The notes under the pieces: generated by a model
What the model was told of the DNA's origin: nothing
Seen by the model: only the letters and a program-made list of their open reading frames with translations
Databases searched by the model: none
Part shown: in pieces, positions 38,201 to 49,742 of the stretch
How the letters are laid out: every line of letters begins with the position of its first letter
How positions within the stretch are numbered: the first letter of the stretch is position 1
Program-made: the position numbers and the translations under genes
From: Nyssa sinensis
Lineage: Eukaryota; Streptophyta; Magnoliopsida; Cornales; Nyssaceae
Direction of reading: 5' to 3'
NCBI GenBank assembly: GCA_008638375.1
Contig: VIRR01000497.1
Span: forward strand, 36,822-100,821
DNA length: 64,000 bases

Positions 38201-40078
38201 AACACTCTCGAACACTTCCCGAACACCTGTCCGGACACTTGAATCATGGACGTTGATGATTAAATGAAAAAATTCTTTAATTTTTATTTTATGAATTTGT
38301 TATTTTAATATCTTAATAATATTTTTTAAATTTGTGTGTTTTTATGACAAGTTTAATTGAAATAACATTAGGTTTTTATTATATGGTCATATAAAAAATA
38401 TAAAAATTTATATATATTCAACGTGTCCCTGATGTGTCCGTGTCTTACTTTTTTGAGAAATAACCTGATCACAACGTGTCCCTGATGTATCTGTGTGTCC
38501 GTATCGTATCATATCCGTGTTCTGTGTCCGTATCCGTGCTTCTTAGCCTTTTCATTTATAAAGGGTTTCTCAATTTGTTTCGTCACACGTCCGAAGTTCA
38601 CCGAACTTGAAAATTATCTACACTTATAAAAGAAATATGTAATTTTTTCATCTAAACAATTTAAAATTAAAATAAACAGGTTAACCGTGTCGACACGTGT
38701 AACTTGTTTAATAAATGGGTCGTGTCGGGTTAGGGTTATTACATATTTTCGAATATATAAGCCTTGCCACGACACGATAATACAAATTGACACCCCTAAC
38801 TTTACATGTATCAAAATGTAACCTATAGATCTTAAACCCATAATAGAAGGTGGGTGGCAAATTTCAAATTATCTATTACATGGTACCTATACCACGCGTT
38901 AATACTGATCCAGTATCAACTATTACATACCCATATAATCTTGTTGCAAAAATCCTTTGATCGTTGAGTGAGGTTAACCAGCAGCTTCAGTTTGAACATG
39001 ACAAATGATTTGTGGATTTACATCTTCAAAACTACCCGTTATTTAATTAGAAGCCTTCTTTCATATTCCATCACAATTATATTGCTGAAAGGATATCTGC
39101 ATGCAACTCATGGAACATTAACTGTCCCCCTCTCCCAAAACACCCACCCGCAAAAGAAAAAAACAAAAAATAAATATAAGAGAGGGAGAGAACATCAGAA
39201 TACATACATATCTATATATATACATATGTATCTATGTGTATACGAACTTTACTGTGACATCATTCCTATTTCCTTGTCACCATCATTCAACCACAGAGCC
39301 TGATCTTATTTGTGTCTCCCATGACAAGTTACCATAACCTGATCACGTTTCTAAATTTTGTTTGCCGACAAACATGTGTAGCTTACGTATGACCAACCAA
39401 AACCAAGATAGTGACCTCTCAACTTGCCCACCCACCAAAGTAACTTTCTTTTCTCTTTTACTTATTTACAATACACCTTTGTGCACGAATGGAAAACGAA
39501 GCGAAAAACAAAGGATCATATAACAAAACTTGCAACTTTAATTCGCACATCCCCCGAAAATACAGCTAATAAGATGATACTAACCAATTAGATGAAAACG
39601 TTTTCAACCAAAAAGCAAATCAAAACATAACCAGAAAAGGAAACACGTGAGTAAAGTTGTACAAACACAAATGATGAAGTTGCATATAAATAGATACATA
39701 TCCATACATACATATACATAGATACATACATATATCGATCTAAGGAGAAAACTCACGGTGACTTTGGACTCGCAAGAGTGCTCGTCTTCGAGATGCGAGC
39801 ACAGAGACGCGATATCGAAGTCCTCGTAACAATAAGGGCAAGGAAATTCTGGGCGAACTTCATCTTCAACCTCGAAATCATCGATGTTCAATCGATCTGA
39901 AAACAAAAACACCAAAAAAAATAAGAAAACAGATTTTAATTGATAAAAATGTTACGGATCGAACAAAAGCAACAAAAAAGCAAAGCGAACCTAGCTGGGA
40001 GTTGTGATGATGGTGGTGCTGCAGCGTAAATTGCCGTTTGGCGGCCGCAAGGCGAGAGGTCCAGAAATCTGAATCCAT
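20624..40078 (-). CDS. DI19: DEHYDRATION-INDUCED 19 (Di19) zinc-finger protein, five exons over 19.5 kb
   Basis: Exons: 39991-40078, 39757-39896, 23311-23388, 22908-23191, 20624-20732; CDS 699 nt, 232 residues, in frame throughout. Two atypical Cys2/His2 fingers are seen: C49-x2-C52...H64, H69 and C78-x2-C81...H92, H97. A basic LQRRRKLRR at 103-111 looks like a nuclear localisation signal, followed by the conserved C-terminal Di19 domain (SLLGRDLREAHLQVLLGGGG; C-terminal EERQKRMRQAAGRAAF). Length fits the family (about 200-235). Known family role: nuclear drought/salt/ABA-responsive regulators that bind DNA and are phosphorylated by calcium-dependent kinases in Arabidopsis. Introns 1, 2 and 4 are GT-AG; intron 3 is AT-AC. 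Intron 2 is 16,368 bp and hosts a 10.75-kb retrotransposon in antisense orientation plus MITEs. All splice sites and reading frame look intact, so I call it a functional gene. Confidence 0.92.
21225..21288 (+). repeat. 18-bp direct repeats around a 28-bp insert
   Basis: AGGAATGTTGCCTATTAT occurs at 21225-21242 and 21271-21288. The 28 bp between end TTATTGATAAGT; on the reverse strand this is ACTTATCAATAAATAAA, resembling the 3' tail of tree LINE/SINE families. Best read as a retroelement truncated to its tail with its target-site duplication. Confidence 0.7.
22331..22352 (+). repeat. Poly(T) tract
   Basis: Uninterrupted run of T in Di19 intron 4, possibly the reverse-strand tail of a retroposed sequence; no element body identified. 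Confidence 0.85.
23192..23310 (-). other. U12-type AT-AC intron (Di19 intron 3)
   Basis: After codon K102 (TTCAAG) there is no GT; the sequence is ATATCCTTT, the U12 AT-AC donor consensus. The intron ends GATTAC and the next exon opens TTGCAGAGACGACG (LQRRR). TTCTTTAAC at 23202-23210 matches the U12 branch-site consensus TTCCTTRAY at all but one base; its branch A lies about 11 nt from the 3' end, as required. Length 119 nt. An alternative TTGCAG six bases downstream would drop two residues (LQ) that the family normally has at this place. Confidence 0.88.
24252..27869 (+). repeat. 5' LTR of the LARD (3618 bp)
   Basis: Begins TGTAAAGATTCG and ends GGCGTGACA. Distinct zones: A/T-rich left part with (TA)n at about 24547-24577; a purine tract at 24596-24760; a GC-rich zone 24760-25060 with GCGACGGATTT repeats; a second (TA)n at about 25091-25130. 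Open frames of 127-141 codons in the GC-rich zone have simple-repeat composition and I do not consider them genes. Confidence 0.93.
27873..27884 (+). promoter_or_regulatory. Primer-binding site (initiator tRNA-Met)
   Basis: TGGTATCAGAGC, three bases after the 5' LTR end, complementary to the 3' end of plant initiator tRNA-Met; this is where reverse transcription starts in most plant LTR elements. Confidence 0.93.
27885..31377 (+). other. Non-coding interior of the LARD
   Basis: About 3.5 kb, G- and T-rich on the + strand, with stops in all frames. No retroviral-type protein motif is visible. It includes a degenerate array of GTAGACCGTATGCCTAGTTAT-like units at about 28440-28600 and a GC-rich spot at about 31130-31260. 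Its relative homogeneity suggests an RNA-level function (packaging or dimerisation), which is inference. Confidence 0.75.
28440..28600 (+). repeat. Degenerate tandem array inside the LARD
   Basis: Units built on (G)TAGNCCGTATGCCTAGTTAT recur about five times with spacing near 30-40 bp and drifting sequence; a diverged echo (GGCTGTGAGCCTAGATAT...GTACACCTAATTA) lies at about 30270-30320. Confidence 0.65.
31378..31390 (+). promoter_or_regulatory. Polypurine tract
   Basis: AAGGAGGGAAGGA immediately before the TG of the 3' LTR; primes plus-strand DNA synthesis in LTR elements. Confidence 0.9.
31391..35004 (+). repeat. 3' LTR of the LARD (3614 bp)
   Basis: By eye it differs from the 5' LTR only in simple repeats: poly(A) 17 versus 13, one fewer TAAA unit, and each of two (TA)n tracts one unit shorter. 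The net 4-bp length difference is fully accounted for, and every open frame I compared has identical residues outside those tracts. Confidence 0.93.
37917..38799. mobile_element. hAT-like MITE carrying a second MITE
   Basis: Ends AGGGGTGTCAATTTTTG and CAAATTGACACCCCTAA form terminal inverted repeats; CTTTACAT flanks both sides (37909-37916 and 38800-38807), an 8-bp duplication. The outer sequence is rich in ACACGAC/CGTGTC words. The insertion at 38140-38546 interrupts it. Lies in Di19 intron 2. Confidence 0.78.
38140..38546. mobile_element. Inner hAT-type MITE nested in the outer one
   Basis: Terminal repeats CTAAGCAGCACGGACAC (left) and GTATCCGTGCTTCTTAG (right). Flanks CTTTTTCA (38132-38139) and CCTTTTCA (38547-38554) agree at 7 of 8 bases. 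Terminal sequence is the same family as 6337-6804. Interior has repeated GTGTCCGTGTC-type words. Confidence 0.7.
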
Positions 40079-42111
40079 GGGAGGGAAAGGGAGAGCGAGA
40101 GGGAGACTTGAACAGCGCGAATAAAGAAAAAAATTAGAAAATTGTTCTAGTGGCTTGCTTTTGATTTGAATTTTTTTATTGATTTAAAAGATTTTTTAGA
40201 GTAATATTGACTTTTTCTTGGTGTTTGATCTAAGGAAGGTTCAGATCAGATATGACGATTGTATCGAAGAAGAATGGAGAGAGAGAGAGGGGTGGTTGAA
40301 CGGGCGATGTGTGGCCAAGACAGGAGACAACCGCATGGGTCTCAAAAATGAGAGAAAATGTCGGCTTTTCGATTAATTTTGAACACAGCTTTTTGTGTTT
40401 TCCTTTGGTTTGGTTGGTGGACTGAATTTGCAGGCTGAGTTTCTGTTTCATGAATTTTCGCACCACCGATTATCCTAACAACAAAGAATCAAGGACCGTC
40501 CAAATGGATGACTTTTTTTTTTTTTTTTCCAAACAAAGTAGGTATCTCTTTCTTTACGCAAGACCATGGCCACCCATGATAATTTAATTCTCTCCGTCTT
40601 ATTTTTTTTAAGAGTTTTATTTAAAAAATTAACGTACTTTTAATATATGAATTTTTAATACTATTATTTATTATATTTAATATGGACATGATTTATAATT
40701 AAATAAAATAATATGATAAATTTAAATAATTTTAAAATAATAAAATAATACTTCTTAAAAAGTTAAAATTTTCAAATAAAACTTTTATTTTGGGACGGAG
40801 GGAGTACTTGAGTTACTGGTCTTCATAGATGATTGGTCTTAAGTAGGGCTGGTAATATTGGACATAAACTGTAAACATGATTCAAAAATGATACCAACAT
40901 ACTAAGTTTCAAGTTAAGTTTAATCGTGTTCAGGTCAAATATGATTAATACAGTTATTATTTATGTCGTGTTTGGGTTGATCCAGCTAGTCCGACATTGA
41001 CACGATTATTAAACGTGTCTCATGATCCGTGATCCGAAAATAATATATTTAATCTATTAATCTGAAATTGACTGATTAACACGAAATTGAAACGATTAAT
41101 ACGATTATATACATGTTTTATTATATTTAATAATAATATTATAAAATAATTTTAAAAATATATTAATTATGAAGTCATATAAGTGAAGGATAATCAAACA
41201 CGTCAAATTTCTTAAAAACTAAATAATATGATGACTCCTCACCCAAACAAGGGAAAATAATTATTCAAAATTCATAATTAATATTTATTGATAAAAAACA
41301 TAATGATAATGACCTATTACATCATATTTGAAGCGCTAAAATACTCATATTTTTATTAAGAAATAAAAACTCATATTTTATATTAATTATACTACAATAA
41401 AGACTAATAATTCAAACAAGAAACTACTAATTATTATATTTTCTATACTAATCTTAATAAAATAAGAAATTAGAGAAATTAAAAATAAATTTAAATTAAA
41501 AACTAAATAATTCTAATACAATTCTAAAACAAATTTTATTTTTTATTCTTAGGGTACTAAATCTGTGACTAAAGAAAATATAATCTCATTTAAGTCCAAA
41601 CTCACATTTTGAGGGGTAATCACCCCTAAAATTCAAAAAAAAATTGTGAATTTGACTTAAAATTTCAAAATCCACCCAACTTAAATATTAAATTCAAATA
41701 TAACCCAAATGTGAATCTTATTAGAGTAAAATAGTATCATTCTCAGAACATTTTTTAAAGTAAATTTTGAAATGATATGACAATATTTATTTATTTATAA
41801 AATTATAAAAACGTGTACATTAAATATAATCTTGTCACGATAAATTAATTTTGGTAATAAAAATTTAGTAAAATAGAATTACTCATTTTATTATATTTGC
41901 AGTGAATTATATATGTGTTTTGTCTTGACATATCTCCTGTATAATAATCAATATAATTTTTTTTTAATTTATTAATAATCATGTCATAGAGTTATTAATT
42001 TTCCAATGAATTACATCTTTGAGCATGTCTCCAAAATAATAATCAACTAATATTAGTTGGTTATTTCTTGTTTGCGGTGGTTTTTTTATTTTATTTTTTA
42101 TCTTGAGAAGT
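40079..42111. other. Intergenic region between divergent Di19 and OB-fold genes
   Basis: Di19 (-) and the OB-fold gene (+) point away from each other, so both promoters lie here. The Di19-proximal 60 bp is GA-rich leader. The middle is AT-rich with a Stowaway-like MITE and a diverged ACACGAC-type fragment (about 40845-41170). Confidence 0.6.
40585..40806. mobile_element. Stowaway-like MITE
   Basis: Left end TAATTCTCTCCGTCTTATTTTTT and right end AAAACTTTTATTTTGGGACGGAGGGAGTA: the CTCCGTCYYATTTT / GGGACGGAGGGAGTA pair with flanking TA is characteristic of Stowaway (Tc1/mariner-related) MITEs. About 222 bp; the left end is more eroded. Confidence 0.75.
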
Positions 42112-42154
42112 AAAACGGTACCGTTTTGGGCCACGTATTGCTCTTCCCGGCCCA
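42112..42154 (+). promoter_or_regulatory. Promoter elements of the OB-fold gene
   Basis: A perfect 16-bp palindrome AAAACGGTACCGTTTT (42112-42127) contains two inverted AACGG MYB cores. It overlaps TGGGCC (42127-42132), and GGCCCA follows at 42149-42154; such site II (TCP-binding) elements are common in proximal promoters of plant housekeeping genes. They lie 100-145 bp upstream of the ATG. Confidence 0.6.
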
Positions 42155-42255
42155 TCGTCCCGTTTTGATTTAAGAATACCCTAAAATTTATCCGGAATTA
42201 GGGTCAGGGGTTGCGTTGCTACTAAGACACAACCAGAAAAAGCTCTCTCTTTTCT

Positions 42256-44103
42256 ATGGCGGCGACGACTCAGCAACAGCAAGAACAAAGTCAAGGGAGC
42301 AGTGGCGGCGGTGGATCGAAACCGGGGATGAGGAAGCCAGTGTTCATAAAAGTGGATCAGCTGAAGCCGGGGACAAGCGGCCACACTCTCACCGTCAAGG
42401 TCTTGATCTCCAACACTGTCTTGCAGAATAAAGGCCGCAACGCGGCAACGTCTCAGATCCTCCACCGTGGTGGTCGCACTCGCATCGCCGAGTGTCTCAT
42501 CGGCGATGAAACCGGCACTATCCTCTTCACCGCCCGCAACGATCAAAGTATCTTTTTCTCTCCATGTCTCACCCCTAAAATCCTAATGTTTATTCTTTTT
42601 TCTTAAAACCTTAATGTTTATTGTTTCTTCTATGCTTATGGCTTGGCATCCTATTTTGGGTTCCGCGTATTCGAAGACCCTAGTGCTCCGTTTGTTTGAT
42701 TGCCGAGCAGAACCATGAAATTCGTAACAACGCACACATATATATTATTTCGATGGGAAATGGGGGGTTTTGAGGTTGAAAATTTTCTCTTTTACCTTTC
42801 TCCTAACAAAACAGAGCATAATGCTGCTGTTCTGAAGTTTTGGAAATTGTCTCTCTCAATAAAATCTTAGATACAAAGTCTCCACATTTCTATATGGATT
42901 GGACTTTCATGGTTCCAGATTAGAATTTCCAGAAAATGAAAGACTTTGAATAATTTCGTGTTAAAGTTTTCTTTTGTGTGAATTAGAAGTTTAAAGAGAA
43001 TGAGGGGTTGCAGTGAACTTCTAAACTTGCTGTTGTTGGGTATTTAGCCATTTAAATGGGTGAAAGTCCTCCCTTTGTATATGACTAAATGCATAGCTGC
43101 CTGTGTGCTTTTCTTAAACTTTTATGTAGTACATTAATACTTATAAAAAAAAAATGTGTAGTACACTCTCAATTGATTTGCTATTGAAAACTGACGTGTT
43201 GTTTAACACACATGGAAGGCAAGTTGCATTAGTATACTGCTTATTTTTTCAAAAATGTTTAATTTTTTGCTGTTAGCCCTGCAATATATTTCATTATTTT
43301 ACTATTTCTCATTAACTAATGAACTTGTTTATGTCTTAAATTCAATTTGTGATAGTTTTATTTGATATGTAACACGTTCATGAGTCCAAGGATGTGCCAT
43401 GCTTTTTATCTACCTACCTATTAAACAAATTATGCTCATAATTCCTGGCTGTGGTTATGGGCTCTTATAAGCATCTTTGTTTACCATGCTTTTGTCTTGT
43501 TAGCTTCCCACATAAAGTCAAATTTTCATATAGGTATTTGGTTTTCTTTCATTTGCATTATGTAAGTGCATAGTACCGGCATGCATTCCGAAGTCATACT
43601 TTACCTTTTATATTGAACACTTATTATTAAAAAGAAGTAAGAAGCTTTGTCTAGCAGAATTAATCAATGATCCATGTCTTGGTGGTGGCTTATGATTTAT
43701 TATAACAATTTGATTGAGATTGTTTTTTTGAAGACTCGGAATTTTCTGTTGGTTAGAATGCTTGTATCAGTCTTCTTTTCTTTTTGGCTGCTTATTTGTT
43801 TTTTTTTTTTTATCTACGTTGTTTATTAGGATGAAAATGGTAGAGACACTTTGGAAAGTGGTTTACTTATTACTATATTGCTTTGTGGTGATGATTGCTT
43901 TCTCCTCTGCAGTTGATCTGATGAAACCGGACACCACTGTGATACTTCGCAATGCGAAAATTGACATGTTTAAGGGGTCTATGAGGTTAGCTGTTGACAA
44001 ATGGGGCCGCATTGAGGTCACTGAGCCGGCGAATTTTGTGGTTAAAGAGGATAACAACCTGTCTCTAGTTGAGTATGAATTGGTGAATGTAACAGAAGAA
44101 TGA
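42256..44103 (+). CDS. OB-fold single-strand nucleic-acid-binding protein (At4g28440-like)
   Basis: Exon 1 42256-42547 and exon 2 43913-44103, GT-AG intron of 1365 bp (CAAA|GTATCT ... CTGCAG|TTGATC); 160 residues to TGA. After a low-complexity Gln/Gly/Ser N-terminus (1-24) an OB-fold domain begins at KPVFIKVDQLKPGTSGHTL and runs through ECLIGDETGTILFTARND and TVILRNAKIDMFKGSMRLAV to EYELVNVTEE. These blocks match the Arabidopsis At4g28440 family, related to the SOSS-B/hSSB fold. The molecular role in plants is not well established; binding single-stranded DNA or RNA is inferred from the fold. Start is the first ATG after a CT-rich leader and has a purine-poor but acceptable context (CTATGGCG). 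No truncation or frame break. Confidence 0.9.
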
Positions 44104-47100
44104 CTGGAATTCCTTGGTGGTCGTAGTATTTCATATCTAAATATTTTGCAAAGTTTGAAAGCCTGATGATTTGATTTACCATCTGCCATCACTATGAGAT
44201 GCTATCAAGCTACAATTTCATTGGTGACCAATGGGTTTGGTATACAAAATGCACTAGAATCAGTTAGTCACTCAGTCTTTTGCTAAAATTATTAACTTGT
44301 ATTAGGACTAATCCAATGTTAGTTTTGTGTGGTTGGTATGTAAAAAGGATTCACTTGATTCCGCTTTGAAATGGACAGGTGAAATATCCAAGTGTTAATA
44401 GGAATCTTTGTTCTCTGGTTTAATGTTCATGTTATACTTATTGTCTCTACATGCTTGTAGATGATAGTGTCCTGTCGTTTTCTTTTGCTTCACTGAGCTG
44501 TGGTGAGGTTTGTGGACACAATAGTCTGAGTCATAGCTTGTTATCAAATCTTATAGTTCTGACTTATACATCAGATCTCATAACCATAACACACATGCAT
44601 ACAATTAGTTCTTTTGGAAAAAAAATGTTCTTTCTTTCTTTATGAGAAATAGTTTTTCAAACTCTTGGGTTTTTTACATGGCTCGCCTTGCAACCATATG
44701 TCTCTGTGATCATAACTCAGCTGCTACTATGCGAAACTGGAATGCCTCAATAGCAATCCCCAAAAGAAGATGGAAAATTCTGGGACATCAAACACGACAT
44801 AATGAAATGGCTCATTCTTTAGTCAACACCATAATTCACTTGTGCGAGGATTACTGACATTACATTCATGGTTCACCAATTTTTTTATTATTTCGGTTGA
44901 CGGTAACTTTGCTACTCCAAGCATTCTTATGTCAAATATGCAGATGATATACAAAGTCTACAATTGAGATTCATCACTCAAATATGATTGAGGTAGTGTT
45001 TTCAGTTTGATGTTCACTAGATGATGTCAATGGTAGTCTTGCAGGTGTTGAGATTCATCACTCCAATATGATTGACGGAGATTTTTGTTTAGTGCTCATT
45101 GGGTGATGCTGAGGTCAGTCTCCGAGTTGGTGTACTAGTCAGGAAATAGGGTCAGTCGGAAGAGCACGCATTCATTGACCCGGATGCATTATACCCGTGC
45201 CAATAAAAATATTTGGACCTTCGTTACTCTTTTTATGAGTTCGCAATAACTCTACTGTCTCTCTCTCTTTCCACTCTGTCTTTCATGTTTATCTCATGGT
45301 ATTGTTTTTAGTGACACTTTATAAAAAATTGATCATTTTGCCAATTTTTTGATCGCTTTGCTATTTGGAGAATATTTTTGTCAAAGAAAAAAATATAAAA
45401 TGCTTTTTGAGAAAGTAATCTGTACTTTAATATATATTATATAAAATCAAAATCAGCCATTTATGGAGGTGTTGGAGCCACTGAAGTTCCCGTCCCCGTA
45501 CTTGGACAGGAGCGACGATCCAATGTTGACGAAGGTGCAGATCAAGGCACCGCCACCATGCATAGCATTATTCATCCCTTCGCAATTCGTAATTTTGACA
45601 ATTGTCATCGTCTGTTGTTGCCGATCAGGGAACTCATTGCTGTTGCCACCACTGGAAGTTCACCCATCATCCACCACCACCAACTTCCATTCTCATTGCT
45701 GCAATCACCATGAAGTCGTAGGCCCCCATCCCTACTCATCTATCCTTGGCAACCAAGATCGATGCATGTGTTTTAGAGCGAGAAGGCTGAATGGGTTTTT
45801 TGCAGATAGAGAAGCTTTAGAGTGAGTAGAGAGAGAGAGAAAGAGCTCTAACGGTGCATAAAAATGGCAAAAATGAAAAGGGGAGAAAAAGAGATGGCAG
45901 CTAAAGAGTGAAGAAGGGAAGATAAGGAAAAACAAAATCTTAAACAGGAATGGATTTGAGATCGAATGTTAGGATTAAGCCTTTTTATGACTTCCATTAA
46001 GAACTATTAAAAGATATTATGTCTTTAATCAAAGAAATCGGTATAATTATCAGATATTTTAAAAAAGATTAGTATAATTATAAAGTAAAAAATAAAAATC
46101 ATTTGCTAGTACATTTATTCTTTAATCTGTTAGACCAAAGCCATTTTCTTCCAGGAGACTTGCGTTGGTCCGTCATTGACGACGAATACTTTGTCAACCC
46201 ATGCAAATCCCAACCATGGTTCCTTTTGACGTGAAGCTTTTTAGAGCTTTACACGACTCGGCCGTATTATGGCGTGTTTTTGTCACAAGTATGGGAAAGA
46301 ACAACTCAAATTAAGTTGGCTCACAACTCAGAAATCCTAACAATTATTCTTATTCACCTCCCACAGAAACTGTGAGCCGAAATTGTAGATTAGCCCCCAT
46401 GCCATGCCATCCACTTCCACCCCATTTACATGTATGCAGCGCACAACTTCAAATGCCCTTTTTCTTAGCAGCCACAAGATGACCACCACTATGACGAAAA
46501 CATGAATTAAAAAAGATACCACAACTCCATCTTAACTCGTACGTATTGCTGATTTGACTATATCCCCACTAGCTTAATTTCTCAGTCGAATAACAGATGA
46601 AGGGACATCAATTGGCAGTTGATCAAAAAAACAAACTGCAATAACATACATCATCAGACACCAGACGATCCCCGTCCCAGTAACAAGATACAATTCATCC
46701 TAGGTTTGGTTTCTTGGGATCCTATAGGCAGTAAAGCAAGTCTTTCATCCTGTGGGTGCAAATAAAACATAATGCTGCAAACCTAATCACACTAATGGGT
46801 TAAATGACACCGGAAGATCTTGACAAAAGGAAGATGCTCAGCAAAAGGTGCTCAACTCATGGCCCCGCAACAATTAGAACCTGGAAGCCTCCAAATTACC
46901 CAACCATAATGCAATTCCAATTAGTTCCAGGTTATGCTTTTGCATTAGTAAATAATCTCAAAACCTTAAACAAAGTAACGTCGATGGCCTTTTGTTTGTT
47001 TAAATGCATGTGAATGTGCACACGCTCACGTGCATGTGTATCATCATGTGAGTGACTTGAGAAATTACCTACTGAAAAAAGGGAAAACAATCGGGAATGG

Positions 47101-49742
47101 TTTAATTTAACCTGCCTTAAAAACCTGCTCAATCTTTGGGACGAAGGGTTTGCATGATAGAAAGCACCAATGAATCAACAACACTGAACCCAGCAACCAA
47201 ATATCAACTAAGACCCAAACCTCCCCCAACTTGCCCTAACCAGGTTTTATACCACATCCAACCTGACATGTAGCCACCCCTATAAAACAACTATGACTAA
47301 AAACAAACCACTTTTAATATAAAAAGAGCACTTCTGGCTCCAAGAAAAACTAAAATAAAAAGAGCATGCCTAGTAACACAACCACTTGTAAGCATGATAA
47401 CTAGCATTTGATTTCCAAGGGCAAAAAAGAATTATAATCCTTTCCCATTATGATACATACTTTTGATTGATTGGAGATCAGCTTAACCTTTAAATTTCAC
47501 ATTCATTCAACCAGAATAATGCCTCAAGAAGTAGCTTTACAATGTCCATTGAAATCCATGGAAATCATGACCAGATCCACCCGCATCCCAACAAACTAAC
47601 AATCATCCATCTACAATAAAAAAAAAAGACAAAAAGTACACTTATGGAGGGTCTAGAAATGAGCAATTAATTTACCCAAAAGCCACAAGTAAAAAGTTGA
47701 CAAAGACTAACAAATAAGAATATAAAGTCGATGGTTAGCTGCTAGTTTTGTTTTTTATTAAGATCCATAACATAAACTTCTACTGCAAAGTAAAGAAAAT
47801 GGAGGCAAGATGGCAATTCCCAAGCCACAGTCAGCCAATGAGTGAATCACAGTCCTAAACAAAGAAAAATTCCAAGTCAAAAGATAAAAAATGCTGCAAT
47901 TATGGAATGTGATGTACATCACGTTGAAAAGAGTAAACATCAAACATTCAAAAACACTTCATCTCAGACTCTTTAAATTAACCACATTGATGGAATAAGT
48001 AGTTTAACTTTTTTGTTTCCTTTTTTTTTGGTTGACACAAAGGACATTTTACTTGACTGCCAACATTCCATACCAACAAGTGTAATTAGGCCACATAGGC
48101 CAGCCACAGTTTTGAACTTCTCCCCCAGTGGGAAGAATTAGAGTTCACATCTGCAGTGCTGCAATATCATGGTCACCTATCATAGTCTTCTTTGATTCAA
48201 AGTGACGTTCCAAAGCATGCAAAAGTCCACAAAGTAGGCGCACACTCATAATTCTGTGTCCTTAATGTAAATTCCACGACTCACTGTCAATTATAACATC
48301 TTAGAAGCACCACCAAATTCCAATAATTGACACAAATGGATAAACTTGATGCTAAATTTGACATTTTCAAGAAAAAGTTGGGAACTTGGGACTCCCAACT
48401 CAATAATAGGAATTTTGGTTTGTAAGTTTCCTTTAAGTTGCTTAAGAGATTATCCTTACTGGAAGATGACTTCAGATGCAAATTTCATAATTGCAAATAC
48501 AAGAGGTATCTAGCTTTTCATCCTAATTCCAGTTTATAGTGTTACTTTTTGTGGTCACCAAAAGTTCTATTACATCAGTTAATAAGAGTAAAACAATACT
48601 AAAGGGACTCATGAGTCATGTCATTAAATTGTCCAAACAAACTACAAGATCAATAGCCATGAGCAGATAATGTATTCTCTAGATCTATGAAAATCATAAT
48701 AAATCATAACAAAGTCAACAAATAAAGTAAAATCAGAAAGAGCAACTTGCTCATCACGGAACTGTGAAGAATGCTTCCTTTGAGGAATAAGTGATACTAG
48801 ATATTTGATACTACTTTATGACATGCGAACATCATAATCATTATGATTTAAAAACAAGCAAGAAGTTTCATGTTTTATAAAGGATTTTTTTTGACAAGAA
48901 CTTTCATTATGTTACCAGACAAAATTAAAGAGAAACAGAAGATCAAAATAACTATGGCACAAGACAATCAAATGTTCATGAGGCAACTTCCCAATATAGA
49001 TGTAGGATTTCCCAGTGTGAAAGTGGTGCCATTTTATTAGTCTTTCTGGAATAGGATTAGCACTCATTTACTGCCCCATGATTTGCACATCATCAGATTA
49101 TGTTTAACTTGCAATAACTTTAAAAAAAAGTGATGCAATAATAGAAGTAATATGAAAAATATTATATAATGAGGTACATCCTTGAAAGTTTGAATTTTAT
49201 CTCCAACTGCTCCCGGAAGGAGCCAGAAAACATCATAATGTTTTTGAACATCAAACTTAACAAGTTGAAAACCATATTAGCATTTTCTATGTAATGTAAG
49301 CCGAAGGCTAATAGAATTTTGCTTGACTGGGGCTCATTTGATACTCTACTTATCAGGCATTCTCCTAGAGCGCATGTATATTATCCTTGTCTCAGTCCTC
49401 CAAGATTCATCATACATCATCGTTGCAAGCTGATTGAATAGAATGTATCAGTATGATCTTTATATGATTATATTAGCATGAAATACTAACTGAAAAAAAA
49501 AATACTAGGCTTGTCTAGGTGTTGTCTGTCTCTCACATAACCTAATTCAGCTTTCTTACTCCATTCTCAATGGATTTAACTCATCATCAATCAATGACAA
49601 TTGCAGGATTCATATAAATGCAAGAAAGATAATTGGTAAGTTGAAAAGAAATACTAGGCTTGGGACTTTTTATTTTTACTTTTTTTTCTCAACCGAAAGT
49701 TACTTAAAATACATTATACTTGTCAAAAAATAAATAAATAAA
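44104..49742. other. Gene-free stretch after the OB-fold gene
   Basis: Beginning with the OB-fold 3' UTR. A GC-richer island at about 45460-45780 stands out from its AT-rich surroundings and may be a captured gene fragment, but I recognise no protein on either strand. The rest (46000-49700) shows no conserved exon, repeat array or RNA gene I can support. Confidence 0.5.

Larger units (their letters stand above)
35010..39756. other. Upstream half of Di19 intron 2
   Basis: Intron sequence between the LARD and the exon-2 donor (GTGAGTTTTC). Apart from nested hAT-type MITEs it contains an unassigned TE-like stretch around 35830-36860 (TGTTTGGTTA...AAGAAA at one end, TTCTTGGTTACCAAAC at the other, perhaps terminal repeats) and AT-rich DNA. 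No exon is needed here: exon 2 joins exon 3 in frame. Confidence 0.6.

Noticed and set aside
45463..45825. 120-codon open frame on the + strand
   Set aside because: No recognisable domain; kept only as a composition island.
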